The notes beneath the pieces are model-generated. The model did not search any database. It was not told where the DNA came from and worked only from the letters and a program-made list of their open reading frames with translations. A stretch of 11,862 nucleotides of DNA from positions 1-11,862 of the forward strand of contig JAUVXY010000032.1 of assembly GCA_030603375.1 (NCBI GenBank), given 5' to 3'. Positions 1-6,611 of this stretch are shown here, piece after piece. Source of the stretch: Actinomycetes bacterium (lineage in GTDB: Bacteria; Actinomycetota; Humimicrobiia; Humimicrobiales; Humimicrobiaceae). Numbering within the stretch: the first letter of the stretch is position 1; each line of letters begins with the position of its first letter. The translations under genes and the position numbers were made by a program.

Positions 1-956
1 CTTGCATTAAGCGATATATAAAAACACCGCCATACAATTACTGTAAGCAATACTATCACAATCAAGGCTCCTACAAAACCAAGCTCTTCTCCAATCACTG
101 AAAAAATAAAATCTGTATGGTGTTCAGGAACATAGTTAAGGTTTGTTTGTTTCCCCAAAAATAATCCTTTACCAAATAGCTCCCCTGACCCTATGGCCAG
201 TTTTGATTGGAATAAATTATACCCCGCACCTTCTTTTTGGACACCTGGTTTTATAAATACAAGTATCCTGTCTAACTGATACTCCTTTATTAAATTTACC
301 TTCAACCCCAGCAGTACTCCGCCAGCAGCCGCAGCTATAATTCCTAGAAAATATAAGATGTTAGCGCCTGATATAAAAAGCATCCCTACATATGTTAAAC
401 AATATATTAAAGCTGTGCCTAAATCAGGTTCCATTGCAACAAGGGCCACACACACAGATAAAACCACCAGTGAAAAAAATACCTTTTTAAACCCAACTTT
501 ATTTTTTTTCTCTATCTTCTGTTTTGATAAAATAGCAGATATTACTATAACCATAAATATTTTAGAAATTTCCGAAGGCTGCACTGAAAAAAACTTTAAG
601 TCTATCCAGCTCTTTGATCCATGAACTTCAAATCCTAAAAACAGTACCAATACAAGAGAAGCAATAATTCCTGCAAATACTACCCACCAATATTTTCTCA
701 TACTCCTGTAATTTATGAATTGAATCAGCAGTAGTAATACTGCGCTTACTGCCAGCCACAGCGCCTGTTTTTTTAAATAATACAAGGGATCGCTTACTCC
801 TCCCGGCATGCTAAACCTTGTAGCGCTGTAAATCATAAGAACACCAAATAAAGATACCAGCAAAACAGAAAAAAATAATATAAAATCAAATCTTGCCCCT
901 GTCTTTTCCTTTTCCAAATTATCCAGTTCTTTATTGCTTCTTCTCATTTTTATCAT
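1..956 (-). CDS. rodA: RodA, SEDS-family peptidoglycan glycosyltransferase (3' end outside window)
   Basis: RodA polymerises lipid II into glycan strands in the membrane, working with the PBP2 transpeptidase encoded just upstream. I translated 318 residues from ATG 956; the C-terminal part lies beyond base 1. Hydrophobic segments begin near residue 24 and recur throughout. SEDS hallmarks are visible: IYSATR at 42-47, QPSEISK at 126-132, EPDLGTA at 176-182, a YQLDRI stretch near 226-231, AIGSGELFGKG at 254-264, and PEHHTDFIF at 277-285. D282 aligns with the aspartate shown to be essential in RodA and FtsW. It is called RodA rather than FtsW because it directly follows mrdA in an mre operon. 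The start lies 1 nt after the mrdA stop with no evident Shine-Dalgarno, suggesting translational coupling. ATG 947, three codons in, is an equally possible start. Family members run about 370-400 residues, so some 60-80 are missing. Confidence 0.95.
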   Translation of the reverse strand, partial: MIKMRRSNKELDNLEKEKTGARFDFILFFSVLLVSLFGVLMIYSATRFSMPGGVSDPLYYLKKQALWLAVSAVLLLLIQFINYRSMRKYWWVVFAGIIASLVLVLFLGFEVHGSKSWIDLKFFSVQPSEISKIFMVIVISAILSKQKIEKKNKVGFKKVFFSLVVLSVCVALVAMEPDLGTALIYCLTYVGMLFISGANILYFLGIIAAAAGGVLLGLKVNLIKEYQLDRILVFIKPGVQKEGAGYNLFQSKLAIGSGELFGKGLFLGKQTNLNYVPEHHTDFIFSVIGEELGFVGALIVIVLLTVIVWRCFYISLNA

Positions 957-957
957 T

Positions 958-2811
958 TTAATTAAGATTAAACAGATATCTATATATTTTCTCAGCAACA
1001 GGTGCCGCTACCTTGCCGCCTGAACCTGCCTCTTCCAACATTACCACCACTACATATTCCGGATTTCCAACAGGTCCATAGCTTGCAAACCATGCATAGT
1101 CCTGTTTACCTGCTACCTCAGATGTTCCTGTCTTCCCGGCTATTGGAATCTCATCTAAAGGAAATTTCCGAAAAGCATATGAAGCGGTCCCCTGGCTTAC
1201 AGCAAGGCAAAGCCCTTCTTCTATTATACCCATGAAGTTGCTGTTTAAATTTAAATTTTCACTCTCATTTCTGCTTAAATCAATTGATATCTCCCCACTT
1301 TCATCTCTTGTCTCACTTACAACATAAGGAGTGTGTTTTATTCCCCTGTTAGCTAAAATAGAGTAAGCCTGCGCTGTCTGAAGCGGAGTTGCAAGTAAAT
1401 ATCCCTGACCTATTACCATGTTAATGGTATCGCCCGGATACCATACCGAATGCTCCACCTGATTCTTAAAATATTCTTTTTTCCACTGCCTGTCCGGGAC
1501 CAATCCCCCGTCCTCGTAAGGAAGGTCAATTCCTGTTTTGGCCCCAAACCCAAAAATTCTCGCATATTTTTGAAGCAGTTCTTCTATGTTTTGAAGTTTT
1601 AAAAAAAGTCCGTACCCTATTTCATAAAAATAAATATCACAGGAATTTTTAATGGCACTCCTGATATCAACACTTCCATGCCCGGACTTTTTCCAACACC
1701 ATTTAGGAAAGTCTTCCCCTAACCTGTACCATACACCGCCGCAATTAATTTTGCTGTACTCGCTGATTATATTTTCAGAAAGTCCCGCATAAGCAGGAAT
1801 GACTTTAAAAGCTGAACCGGGCGCAAAAGACATCATGGCCCTGTTGTTTAAAGGATAACTGTTGTCAGGATTATTTAAGTAATTCCAATCAGAAACACTT
1901 ATCCCCCCTACAAATAACTCTGGATTAAAAGTTGGATAACTTGCCATAGCCAGAACCTCTCCTGTTTTGGCCCCAAGCACTACAACAGCTCCGCCGGTCA
2001 CCTTATAATATTCATCAGACCCGGGAAGTTTATTCTGTCTAATCTCCACAACAGACTCATGTAAAATTTCTTCCACTTTTTTTTGAAGTTCAATATCTAT
2101 TGTTAGATACAGGTCATTGCCTGCAGTGTAACTGGTTTCTTCTATTATCCTTACAGGTCTGCCCATGGGATCTACTTCATATGTTATTTCACCTTTTATT
2201 CCCTTTAACACATTTTCATAAACTGCTTCTATCCCGGTCAGCCCAATTTGATCACCGCCCTCGTATCCCGCACTATATTTCTTCGTCTTAAGCTTGTCTT
2301 CATTTATCTCTCCTGTATATCCAAGTATGTGCGAAGCCAGTGAACCATAGCTATACTCTCTGCTAAAAATATCTATCACTTCGACTCCGGGGAGCATATT
2401 GCTATTTTCTTTTAAATATATCATTGAACCATAATCAATATTTTCTTTCAGAATAACCCTGTCAAGATATGGTATATTGCTATTTTGTAATTTTTTAACT
2501 ATATCTTCGTATGGAATATTAAGTTTTTCGCTCAGAACCTTAATTACATCCTCATGTTGCAGCACAACACGCGGATCAACTGCAACTGCCAATACAGGTA
2601 CGCTCTTAACCAAAAGTTTCCCATTTTTGTCATAGATATTACCGCGGGGAGCAAGAACTGTTCTCGTCCTGACAATGCTTTCCGAAGCTTCTTCTGCATA
2701 CAGGCTGCCGCTAATTACCTGCAAAAAGTAAAGCCTTAAGATAAAAATTGCCATTAAAGCTAAGAACAAATAAACAACTATTTTAAGTCTTTTCTTTGTT
2801 GTTGAATCCAA
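958..2811 (-). CDS. mrdA: Penicillin-binding protein 2, elongation-specific transpeptidase
   Basis: This class B penicillin-binding protein cross-links new peptidoglycan during cell elongation as the partner of RodA. The 617-residue product has a short basic N-terminus, one membrane anchor at about residues 11-31, then a periplasm-type extracellular part. The dimerisation (pedestal) region starts with R-T-V-L-A-P-R-G-N-I-Y at 50-60, the usual class B motif. The transpeptidase domain holds all three catalytic motifs: SAFK at 333-336 with nucleophile Ser333, SCD at 390-392, and KTG at 560-562. WCWKKSGHG at 371-379 resembles the PBP2-specific segment before the SxN motif. Length fits the family. 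The start is TTG at 2811, directly after an in-frame TAA, so no longer frame exists; the first internal Met is residue 1 of nothing usable until Met20, inside the anchor. The gene overlaps the end of mreD by 29 nt and is followed 1 nt later by rodA. Confidence 0.96.
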   Translation of the reverse strand: MDSTTKKRLKIVVYLFLALMAIFILRLYFLQVISGSLYAEEASESIVRTRTVLAPRGNIYDKNGKLLVKSVPVLAVAVDPRVVLQHEDVIKVLSEKLNIPYEDIVKKLQNSNIPYLDRVILKENIDYGSMIYLKENSNMLPGVEVIDIFSREYSYGSLASHILGYTGEINEDKLKTKKYSAGYEGGDQIGLTGIEAVYENVLKGIKGEITYEVDPMGRPVRIIEETSYTAGNDLYLTIDIELQKKVEEILHESVVEIRQNKLPGSDEYYKVTGGAVVVLGAKTGEVLAMASYPTFNPELFVGGISVSDWNYLNNPDNSYPLNNRAMMSFAPGSAFKVIPAYAGLSENIISEYSKINCGGVWYRLGEDFPKWCWKKSGHGSVDIRSAIKNSCDIYFYEIGYGLFLKLQNIEELLQKYARIFGFGAKTGIDLPYEDGGLVPDRQWKKEYFKNQVEHSVWYPGDTINMVIGQGYLLATPLQTAQAYSILANRGIKHTPYVVSETRDESGEISIDLSRNESENLNLNSNFMGIIEEGLCLAVSQGTASYAFRKFPLDEIPIAGKTGTSEVAGKQDYAWFASYGPVGNPEYVVVVMLEEAGSGGKVAAPVAEKIYRYLFNLN

Positions 2812-3304
2812 TTACATACTCCCTGTGCATACCAATTCTTATAAGTGGAAAGATAACAAGCATCAAAATAATATTACAAACAGGTTTCACCAGTAATTCT
2901 AATCCTAATTCAGATATTGCAATATTAAAATTAAATAAATAATGGATTACGCTAACCAATATAAGATTTATTTCTGTAACCAAAAAGATTATAAATGTAA
3001 AGCTCAAAATCCTTTGCTTAAGTCCAGCCTCAATAAGTTTACCGGCAATAAAGGCACTGGCAGCATATGCAAAAGCACTTATTCCAACAATACCGCCTCC
3101 TGTCATTAAGTCAAGCAGTATGCCCGCTGCAAACCCGCAAAAAGCTCCAAATATGACCCCGTCCATTAAAGAAATGGCAACTACTGTTACCAGAATCAAA
3201 TCAAAATTCACTGAAAACAGCTTTAGATTTTCAACAAATGCTATTTGCAGAATAAGGCAAGCTGCCAGTATAAAAAAATGCAGGACTTTATATGTTAATT
3301 TCAT
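2783..3304 (-). CDS. mreD: MreD, rod-shape-determining integral membrane protein
   Basis: MreD is a polytopic membrane component of the Rod complex that associates with MreC and the RodA/PBP2 synthase. The product has 173 residues, a usual size, and is almost wholly hydrophobic, with about five or six membrane segments (roughly 7-26, 33-50, 52-70, 73-92, 101-122, 138-158). There are no catalytic motifs, as expected. Family-typical features are the early segment ending in N-F-D-L-I-L and the G-x-x-x-G-x-L-x-D-L stretch near 57-67. Sequence identity in this family is low, so the call rests on size, topology and its position between mreC and mrdA. The ATG at 3304 follows the mreC stop by 19 nt; a weak purine stretch, AAGGG, lies about 20 nt upstream inside the mreC end, too distant to be a strong ribosome site. 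Its last 29 nt are shared with mrdA in another frame. Confidence 0.9.
   Translation of the reverse strand: MKLTYKVLHFFILAACLILQIAFVENLKLFSVNFDLILVTVVAISLMDGVIFGAFCGFAAGILLDLMTGGGIVGISAFAYAASAFIAGKLIEAGLKQRILSFTFIIFLVTEINLILVSVIHYLFNFNIAISELGLELLVKPVCNIILMLVIFPLIRIGMHREYVIGFNNKEKT
2819..2824 (-). promoter_or_regulatory. Ribosome binding site deciding the mrdA TTG start
   Basis: The minus strand reads AGGGAG here, 7 nt before the TTG at 2811-2809. It lies inside the mreD coding region, where it encodes part of the C-terminal Arg-Glu-Tyr. An in-frame TAA immediately precedes the TTG and the next in-frame ATG would remove most of the membrane anchor, so this site and TTG together fix the mrdA start. 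Confidence 0.7.
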
Positions 3305-3323
3305 AATTAATTAAGAAATTGTC

Positions 3324-4127
3324 TCACCCTTTTATGATTAAGACATACTCCAGCTCTTTAAAATCTACAAATGGTTCTATTTCTATTTCCTTGTAAGGGC
3401 TCCCTGCGCTCCCGGCGGTACTTTTTATTCTTCCTACAAGAATTTCTGACGGCAGCAGTTTGCCATACTCAGATGTAATGATTACATCGCCTCTGAATAC
3501 TATTTCTTCTTTAGGAATATAATTTAAGTAAATCTTTTTATCATTGCCGCCTTCTACCATTCCCAGTACCCTCGATGAAAGTATCCGTGCCCCGATACTG
3601 CTCCGCGGATCATTAATAAGTTTTACCCTGCAGCTGTTGCCGGCACTTAATATTACTGCTCCTACGAGCCCGTCCTCGTTTACTACGCCCATTCCTTCCA
3701 GAACCCCGTCGTTTGTGCCTTTATTTAAAGTAATTTCAGATTGCAGTTCACCCATGCTAAAACCAATCACCTTGGCAAGTTCAGTTTCGTAATCTTTTCT
3801 TAATTTTACACCTAAAAGCTCTCTTAAAGCATTGTTTTCAATTTTAAGATTAATATTTTCACTATAATCTTTCCTGAGGTTTGAATTTTCTTTTTCCAGA
3901 ATTTTTATTTTTTCCCTTAAATTAAGATAATCCCTGGTTGAATTTATAAAGTTTGCTACAGGATGAAAAAATAAAAAAAACTTTTCCTGGACAGGTTTAA
4001 AGAAATCAAGGGTTTTTACTTTTACCCCTTTAGTTAAATCAGATCCCTTAAAGCTGACAGTAATAATTACCAGACATAAAACAATTATTATGCCCAGGAC
4101 AATAAGATTTTTAAAATTTTTTCCCAT
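3324..4127 (-). CDS. mreC: MreC, rod-shape-determining scaffold protein
   Basis: MreC is a bitopic scaffold that binds PBP2 outside the membrane and links the Rod complex to MreB and MreD. From ATG 4127 the product has 267 residues: a basic start (Met-Gly-Lys-Asn-Phe-Lys), one membrane segment at about 7-26, a charged coiled-coil-like stretch at about 65-105 rich in Lys, Glu, Leu and Asn, then the beta-rich extracellular domain. Characteristic parts are LNKGTNDGV near 134-142, VVNEDGLVG near 148-156, and NDPRSS near 172-177. The open frame extends 10 codons upstream to a TTG at 4157, but neither start has a clear Shine-Dalgarno. I prefer ATG because it gives the standard MreC N-terminus; the longer form would put extra hydrophobic residues before the anchor. 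The gap to the mreB stop is 48 nt (18 nt with the TTG start). Confidence 0.93.
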   Translation of the reverse strand: MGKNFKNLIVLGIIIVLCLVIITVSFKGSDLTKGVKVKTLDFFKPVQEKFFLFFHPVANFINSTRDYLNLREKIKILEKENSNLRKDYSENINLKIENNALRELLGVKLRKDYETELAKVIGFSMGELQSEITLNKGTNDGVLEGMGVVNEDGLVGAVILSAGNSCRVKLINDPRSSIGARILSSRVLGMVEGGNDKKIYLNYIPKEEIVFRGDVIITSEYGKLLPSEILVGRIKSTAGSAGSPYKEIEIEPFVDFKELEYVLIIKG

Positions 4128-4175
4128 GGGTGAAACTAAAAATAAGAAATATAGCAAAAGATAAAAATACAGTGT

Positions 4176-5207
4176 CTAGTGCTTGGAATACTTAAGATAT
4201 CTTTTTAGTGCCGCAAAATCCTCTACACATCTGCCGGCCCCGATAGCCACGCTGGCAAGTGGTTCATCAGCCATGCAAACCTGGCAATGAGTTTCTCTCC
4301 CAACCCTCTCTGCAAGTCCCTTAAGCAATGAACCGCCGCCTGCTAACACTATTCCATTTTTTAAAATATCTGAAGACAGCTCCGGAGGCGTATCGTCCAA
4401 CACATCTATAACTGCATCCACTATGTCACTTATAGTCTTTTCAAGAGCTTTCCTTACTTGCTGACTTGTAACAATAATTGTTTTTGGAAGCCCGGTCACC
4501 AAATCCCTTCCATTTACTTCCATTTTTGACTCATTTTCCAGAGGGAATGCGGACCCGATTTCCATCTTTATCTTTTCAGCAGTTCTTTCCCCTACAAGTA
4601 AATTATTCTCCTTTTTCAAATAATAAATTATTGCCTCATCCATCTCGTTACCGCCAATTCTGAGAGACTTGCTCACTACTATGCCGCCCAAAGATGTAAT
4701 TGCCACCTCAGAAGTTCCGCCGCCTATATCCACTACCATGCTCCCTATCGGCTCATTAATAGGAAGTCCTGCGCCTATTGCAGCAGCAAGCGGTTCTTCA
4801 ATAATATAAGCTGCTCTTGCCCCTGCCTGCTCAGCAGCTTCAACAACCGCTTTTCTTTCAACAGGAGTAATACCGGATGGTACGCAAATAACAATTCTTG
4901 GCCTTGCAAATGACACGTTTTTGTGAACCTTATGAATAAAATATCTAAGCATTTTTTCAGTAGTTTCAAAATCTGCTATTACACCATCTTTAAGCGGCTT
5001 TATTGCAACTATGCTCCCCGGTGTTCTTCCAACCATCCTTTTAGCTTCATGTCCAACTGCAAGCACCCTTTTCTCATTATTATCAATAGCTACTATTGAA
5101 GGCTCCTCAAGAACTATGCCCTTGCCCTTAACATATATTAATGTATTTACGGTCCCGAGATCTATCCCCATATCTCTGCCTATCACATTTAGAAAAAATT
5201 CAAACAT
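4176..5207 (-). CDS. mreB: MreB, actin-like cell-shape protein
   Basis: MreB forms ATP-dependent filaments under the cytoplasmic membrane and directs the Rod complex during lateral wall growth. From ATG 5207 the product has 343 residues, the usual length. The N-terminus MFEFFLNVIGRD could be the membrane-binding amphipathic element. Actin-fold ATPase motifs occur in order: phosphate 1 DLGTVNT at 16-22, connect EEPLAAAIGAGLPI at about 137-150, phosphate 2 DIGGGTSE at 160-167, GERTAEKIK at 206-214, and adenosine motif LAGGGSLLKG at 288-297. The open frame extends six codons upstream to GTG 5225, but the strong AAGGAG ribosome site lies within that extension, so ATG 5207 is the better start. It heads mreBCD-mrdA-rodA, preceded by the DUF4321-like gene with a 62-nt spacer. 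Confidence 0.98.
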   Translation of the reverse strand: MFEFFLNVIGRDMGIDLGTVNTLIYVKGKGIVLEEPSIVAIDNNEKRVLAVGHEAKRMVGRTPGSIVAIKPLKDGVIADFETTEKMLRYFIHKVHKNVSFARPRIVICVPSGITPVERKAVVEAAEQAGARAAYIIEEPLAAAIGAGLPINEPIGSMVVDIGGGTSEVAITSLGGIVVSKSLRIGGNEMDEAIIYYLKKENNLLVGERTAEKIKMEIGSAFPLENESKMEVNGRDLVTGLPKTIIVTSQQVRKALEKTISDIVDAVIDVLDDTPPELSSDILKNGIVLAGGGSLLKGLAERVGRETHCQVCMADEPLASVAIGAGRCVEDFAALKRYLKYSKH

Positions 5208-5213
5208 TAAAAA

Positions 5214-5219
5214 CTCCTT
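5214..5219 (-). promoter_or_regulatory. Ribosome binding site deciding the mreB ATG start
   Basis: The minus strand reads AAGGAG, a near-consensus Shine-Dalgarno, 6 nt before ATG 5207. It falls inside the longer GTG-initiated frame, which argues against GTG 5225 as the start. It is the best ribosome site I see in the window, which suits a protein made in large amounts. Confidence 0.8.
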
Positions 5220-5233
5220 AACCACGGTAAAAA

Positions 5234-5262
5234 TTTATAATCAAATTAGTACAGTAAGTTTA
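5234..5262 (-). promoter_or_regulatory. Weak candidate promoter ahead of mreB
   Basis: In the 62-nt spacer upstream of mreB the minus strand has TATAAA (5239-5234), five of six matches to a sigma-70 -10 box. Spaced 17 nt upstream is TAAACT, only three of six to the -35 consensus. In an AT-rich spacer such matches arise easily by chance. If real it would allow the cell-shape genes to be transcribed separately from the upstream genes. Confidence 0.2.
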
Positions 5263-5269
5263 TATTTTT

Positions 5270-5521
5270 TTATTTTCTCCTTCCAATATCAGAAAGTAAA
5301 AATCCCAGCAATATTCCTATTATTGCGCACAGCGTAATGTTTACATGAACGCCGAAACTTATATCAAACAAATATAAGTTAAGACTCAAAGAATCAGTGC
5401 CAATCTTTAAGCCTTTATCCAGTATTGGAATTGTATCCGACAATACTTGCCCCAGTACAGCTCCTAAAATTCCTCCCAGCAAAACTATGAAAAAAATTGC
5501 CTTACCTCTTTTTCTAAACAT
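5270..5521 (-). CDS. DUF4321-like small membrane protein
   Basis: An 83-residue protein of unknown function. It starts with a basic Met-Phe-Arg-Lys-Arg-Gly-Lys, has a glycine-rich membrane segment at about 8-28 (L-L-G-G-I-L-G-A-V-L-G), a middle part with alternating polar and hydrophobic residues (about 36-58), and a second membrane segment at about 59-77 ending in Gly-Arg-Arg-Lys. This layout, a two-TM protein with an I-G-x-D-x-x-x-L-N-L centre, matches my memory of DUF4321, a family I associate with mreB loci in Clostridia-type bacteria; no search was possible. ATG 5521 has a ribosome site, AAGGTGG at 5532-5526, 4 nt upstream. It lies between ndk and mreB on the same strand, so a role alongside the elongation machinery is plausible but only by neighbourhood. 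Confidence 0.75.
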   Translation of the reverse strand: MFRKRGKAIFFIVLLGGILGAVLGQVLSDTIPILDKGLKIGTDSLSLNLYLFDISFGVHVNITLCAIIGILLGFLLSDIGRRK

Positions 5522-5619
5522 TTTTCCACCTTAAAAAATATCCTTAATTAAAAATTTCCTAATCTAACAACTATTTTTCTTAACTCTTTGTTAATTACTC
5601 AAATCAATGTTTCGCCAAA
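5522..5619 (-). other. Longest intergenic spacer, between ndk and the DUF4321-like gene
   Basis: These 98 nt are very AT-rich and hold the ribosome site of the downstream gene. A short perfect inverted repeat, TTAAC/GTTAA with a 5-nt loop, sits at 5580-5594; it is too weak for a terminator and has no following T-run. The minus strand has TTGATT (four of six to a -35 box), but no good -10 box at 16-18 nt. As the longest gap, it is the most likely place for a transcription boundary between the metabolic genes and the cell-shape genes, yet I see no convincing element. Confidence 0.4.
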
Positions 5620-6024
5620 CTAATTTTGTCCAAAAAATAATTTTATTTCCCTGCTGGAACTTTTTACTGAATCTGAACCATGAATTACATTTATAGTTAT
5701 ATCTGTACCAAAGTCCCCCCTGATCGTACCTTTTTCAGCTTTCTTTGAATCCGTAGGACCAATAAGAGATCTGACCTTCTTAATGGCATCTTCGCCGCTT
5801 ACTACCACAATAACTACCCTGTCAGATGTAATATATTTTATCAGACTTTCAAAGAAATTTTTATCTTTATGCTCACAGTAGTGCTCGCACGCCAGTTTTC
5901 TGTCTATCCTGGCCATTTTTAATTTCTCTATAGTTAAATCTTCTTTTTCAAACCGTGCTATTATTTCTCCAATGATTTTTTTTCCCACAGCATCCGGCTT
6001 TATTATTACCAAACTTTTTTCCAT
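5620..6024 (-). CDS. ndk: Nucleoside diphosphate kinase
   Basis: Ndk transfers the gamma-phosphate from ATP to other nucleoside and deoxynucleoside diphosphates through a phosphohistidine, balancing NTP and dNTP pools in the cytoplasm. The 134-residue product fits the family. It opens with the typical S-L-V-I-I-K-P-D-A-V (Lys9), has EHYCEHKDKNFFESL at about 47-61, GPTDSKKAEKGTIRGDFG at about 89-106, and the active-site NVIHGSDS at 112-119 with catalytic His115, followed by SREIKLFF at 124-131. One oddity: where most family members have T-S-G-P-V, this has T-S-D-R-V at 66-70. The start is ATG 6024, preceded by a modest purine-rich site (GAGATGAG). It lies 85 nt after the zinc-ribbon gene and 98 nt before the DUF4321-like gene, matching its place in actinobacterial folC-ndk-mreB loci. 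Confidence 0.97.
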   Translation of the reverse strand: MEKSLVIIKPDAVGKKIIGEIIARFEKEDLTIEKLKMARIDRKLACEHYCEHKDKNFFESLIKYITSDRVVIVVVSGEDAIKKVRSLIGPTDSKKAEKGTIRGDFGTDITINVIHGSDSVKSSSREIKLFFGQN

Positions 6025-6109
6025 ATATTCTCATCTCTCTATTATCAAAGTTACTATTTTATTTATTGCCATAAACTATTACACCCGCTGCCAGCCTTAA
6101 GCCGCTCTG

Positions 6110-6559
6110 CTACTGAGTAGTTTTACAATACGGGCAAATCTTCCAGTTTAAGTTTAGCGGCTTCCCACATTTTGTGCATGAGTTTTTTAATTTTTTCCTG
6201 CAATAAGGACACACAAGATAATCCTCCTTTACTTCATTTCCGCAGGCGGGACACTTAGTTTGTTTAGAATTTAAAAGCATCTCCATCCTCTTAATTTCCA
6301 TGTCCCTTTCAATTATGTCATCTATAAATTCTGGGGGCCTGAGTATTAGATATAATATTAAACCTAAAAAATTTAATGCCAGAACAACAAATGCCCAGAA
6401 AAATGGTATTGAATTTCTTAGCTTCGCATCCCTGTAGGTCCAATAAACAAAAGACAGCCAGATAATTATTAAAAAGAAAATAGATGCATATATAAGGTTC
6501 CTCCAGATTGGAAGTCTAAAAAATTCTAAAACTTTATTTATATACTCAAATAAATCCAT
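6110..6559 (-). CDS. Two-TM membrane protein with C-terminal double zinc ribbon, function unknown
   Basis: I do not recognise a named function. The 149-residue product has membrane segments at about 22-40 and 52-73, separated by a short charged loop (TYRDAKLRN), then an RPPEF turn and a charged helix with ERDMEIKRMEMLL at about 84-96. The tail has four Cys pairs: C103/C106, C117/C120, C128/C131 and C142/C145, twice the pattern C-P-x-C ... C-P-Y-C or C-x-K-C ... C-P-Y-C. These could bind two zinc ions as paired ribbons facing the cytoplasm (topology is inferred). Such ribbons often mediate protein or nucleic-acid contacts rather than catalysis. It occupies the slot between folC and ndk where Streptomyces-type genomes have a DUF4233 membrane protein; I see no reason to call the two homologous. 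ATG 6559 follows a G-run (GGGGG, about 4 nt upstream) that may serve as a poor ribosome site. Confidence 0.8.
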   Translation of the reverse strand: MDLFEYINKVLEFFRLPIWRNLIYASIFFLIIIWLSFVYWTYRDAKLRNSIPFFWAFVVLALNFLGLILYLILRPPEFIDDIIERDMEIKRMEMLLNSKQTKCPACGNEVKEDYLVCPYCRKKLKNSCTKCGKPLNLNWKICPYCKTTQ

Positions 6560-6601
6560 AAAACCCCCAAATTTTAATTTTAGTTTTAACTTTAGGCTAC
6601 A

Positions 6602-6607
6602 ATTATA
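6602..6607 (-). promoter_or_regulatory. Candidate -10 box upstream of the zinc-ribbon gene
   Basis: The minus strand carries a perfect TATAAT just after the folC stop, about 42 nt before ATG 6559. No acceptable -35 box lies 16-18 nt upstream (GGGTGG at 17 nt), and there is no TGn extension. It may be an internal promoter for the zinc-ribbon gene and ndk, or chance in AT-rich DNA. Confidence 0.25.
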
Positions 6608-6611
6608 CTAT

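Noticed and set aside
358..624. Plus-strand open frame of 88 codons opposite rodA.
   Set aside because: It lies antisense to clear RodA motifs, has no good ribosome site and its translation looks like no known family.
4128..4157. TTG 4157 as the mreC start.
   Set aside because: No ribosome site precedes it and the added residues are hydrophobic ones ahead of the standard basic MreC N-terminus; it remains possible but less likely than ATG 4127.
5580..5594. Short inverted repeat TTAAC/GTTAA as a terminator.
   Set aside because: The stem is only 5 AT-rich base pairs and no T-run follows on the minus strand.
6076..6120. Minus-strand sequence resembling a tRNA D-arm (CTACTCAGTAGCAGAGCGGC) overlapping the end of the zinc-ribbon gene.
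   Set aside because: The stem is imperfect, there is no matching acceptor stem, and no T-arm (GGTTCGAATCC-like) follows at the right distance. Part of it also codes for the C-terminus of the protein. It is probably chance similarity or at most a decayed remnant.
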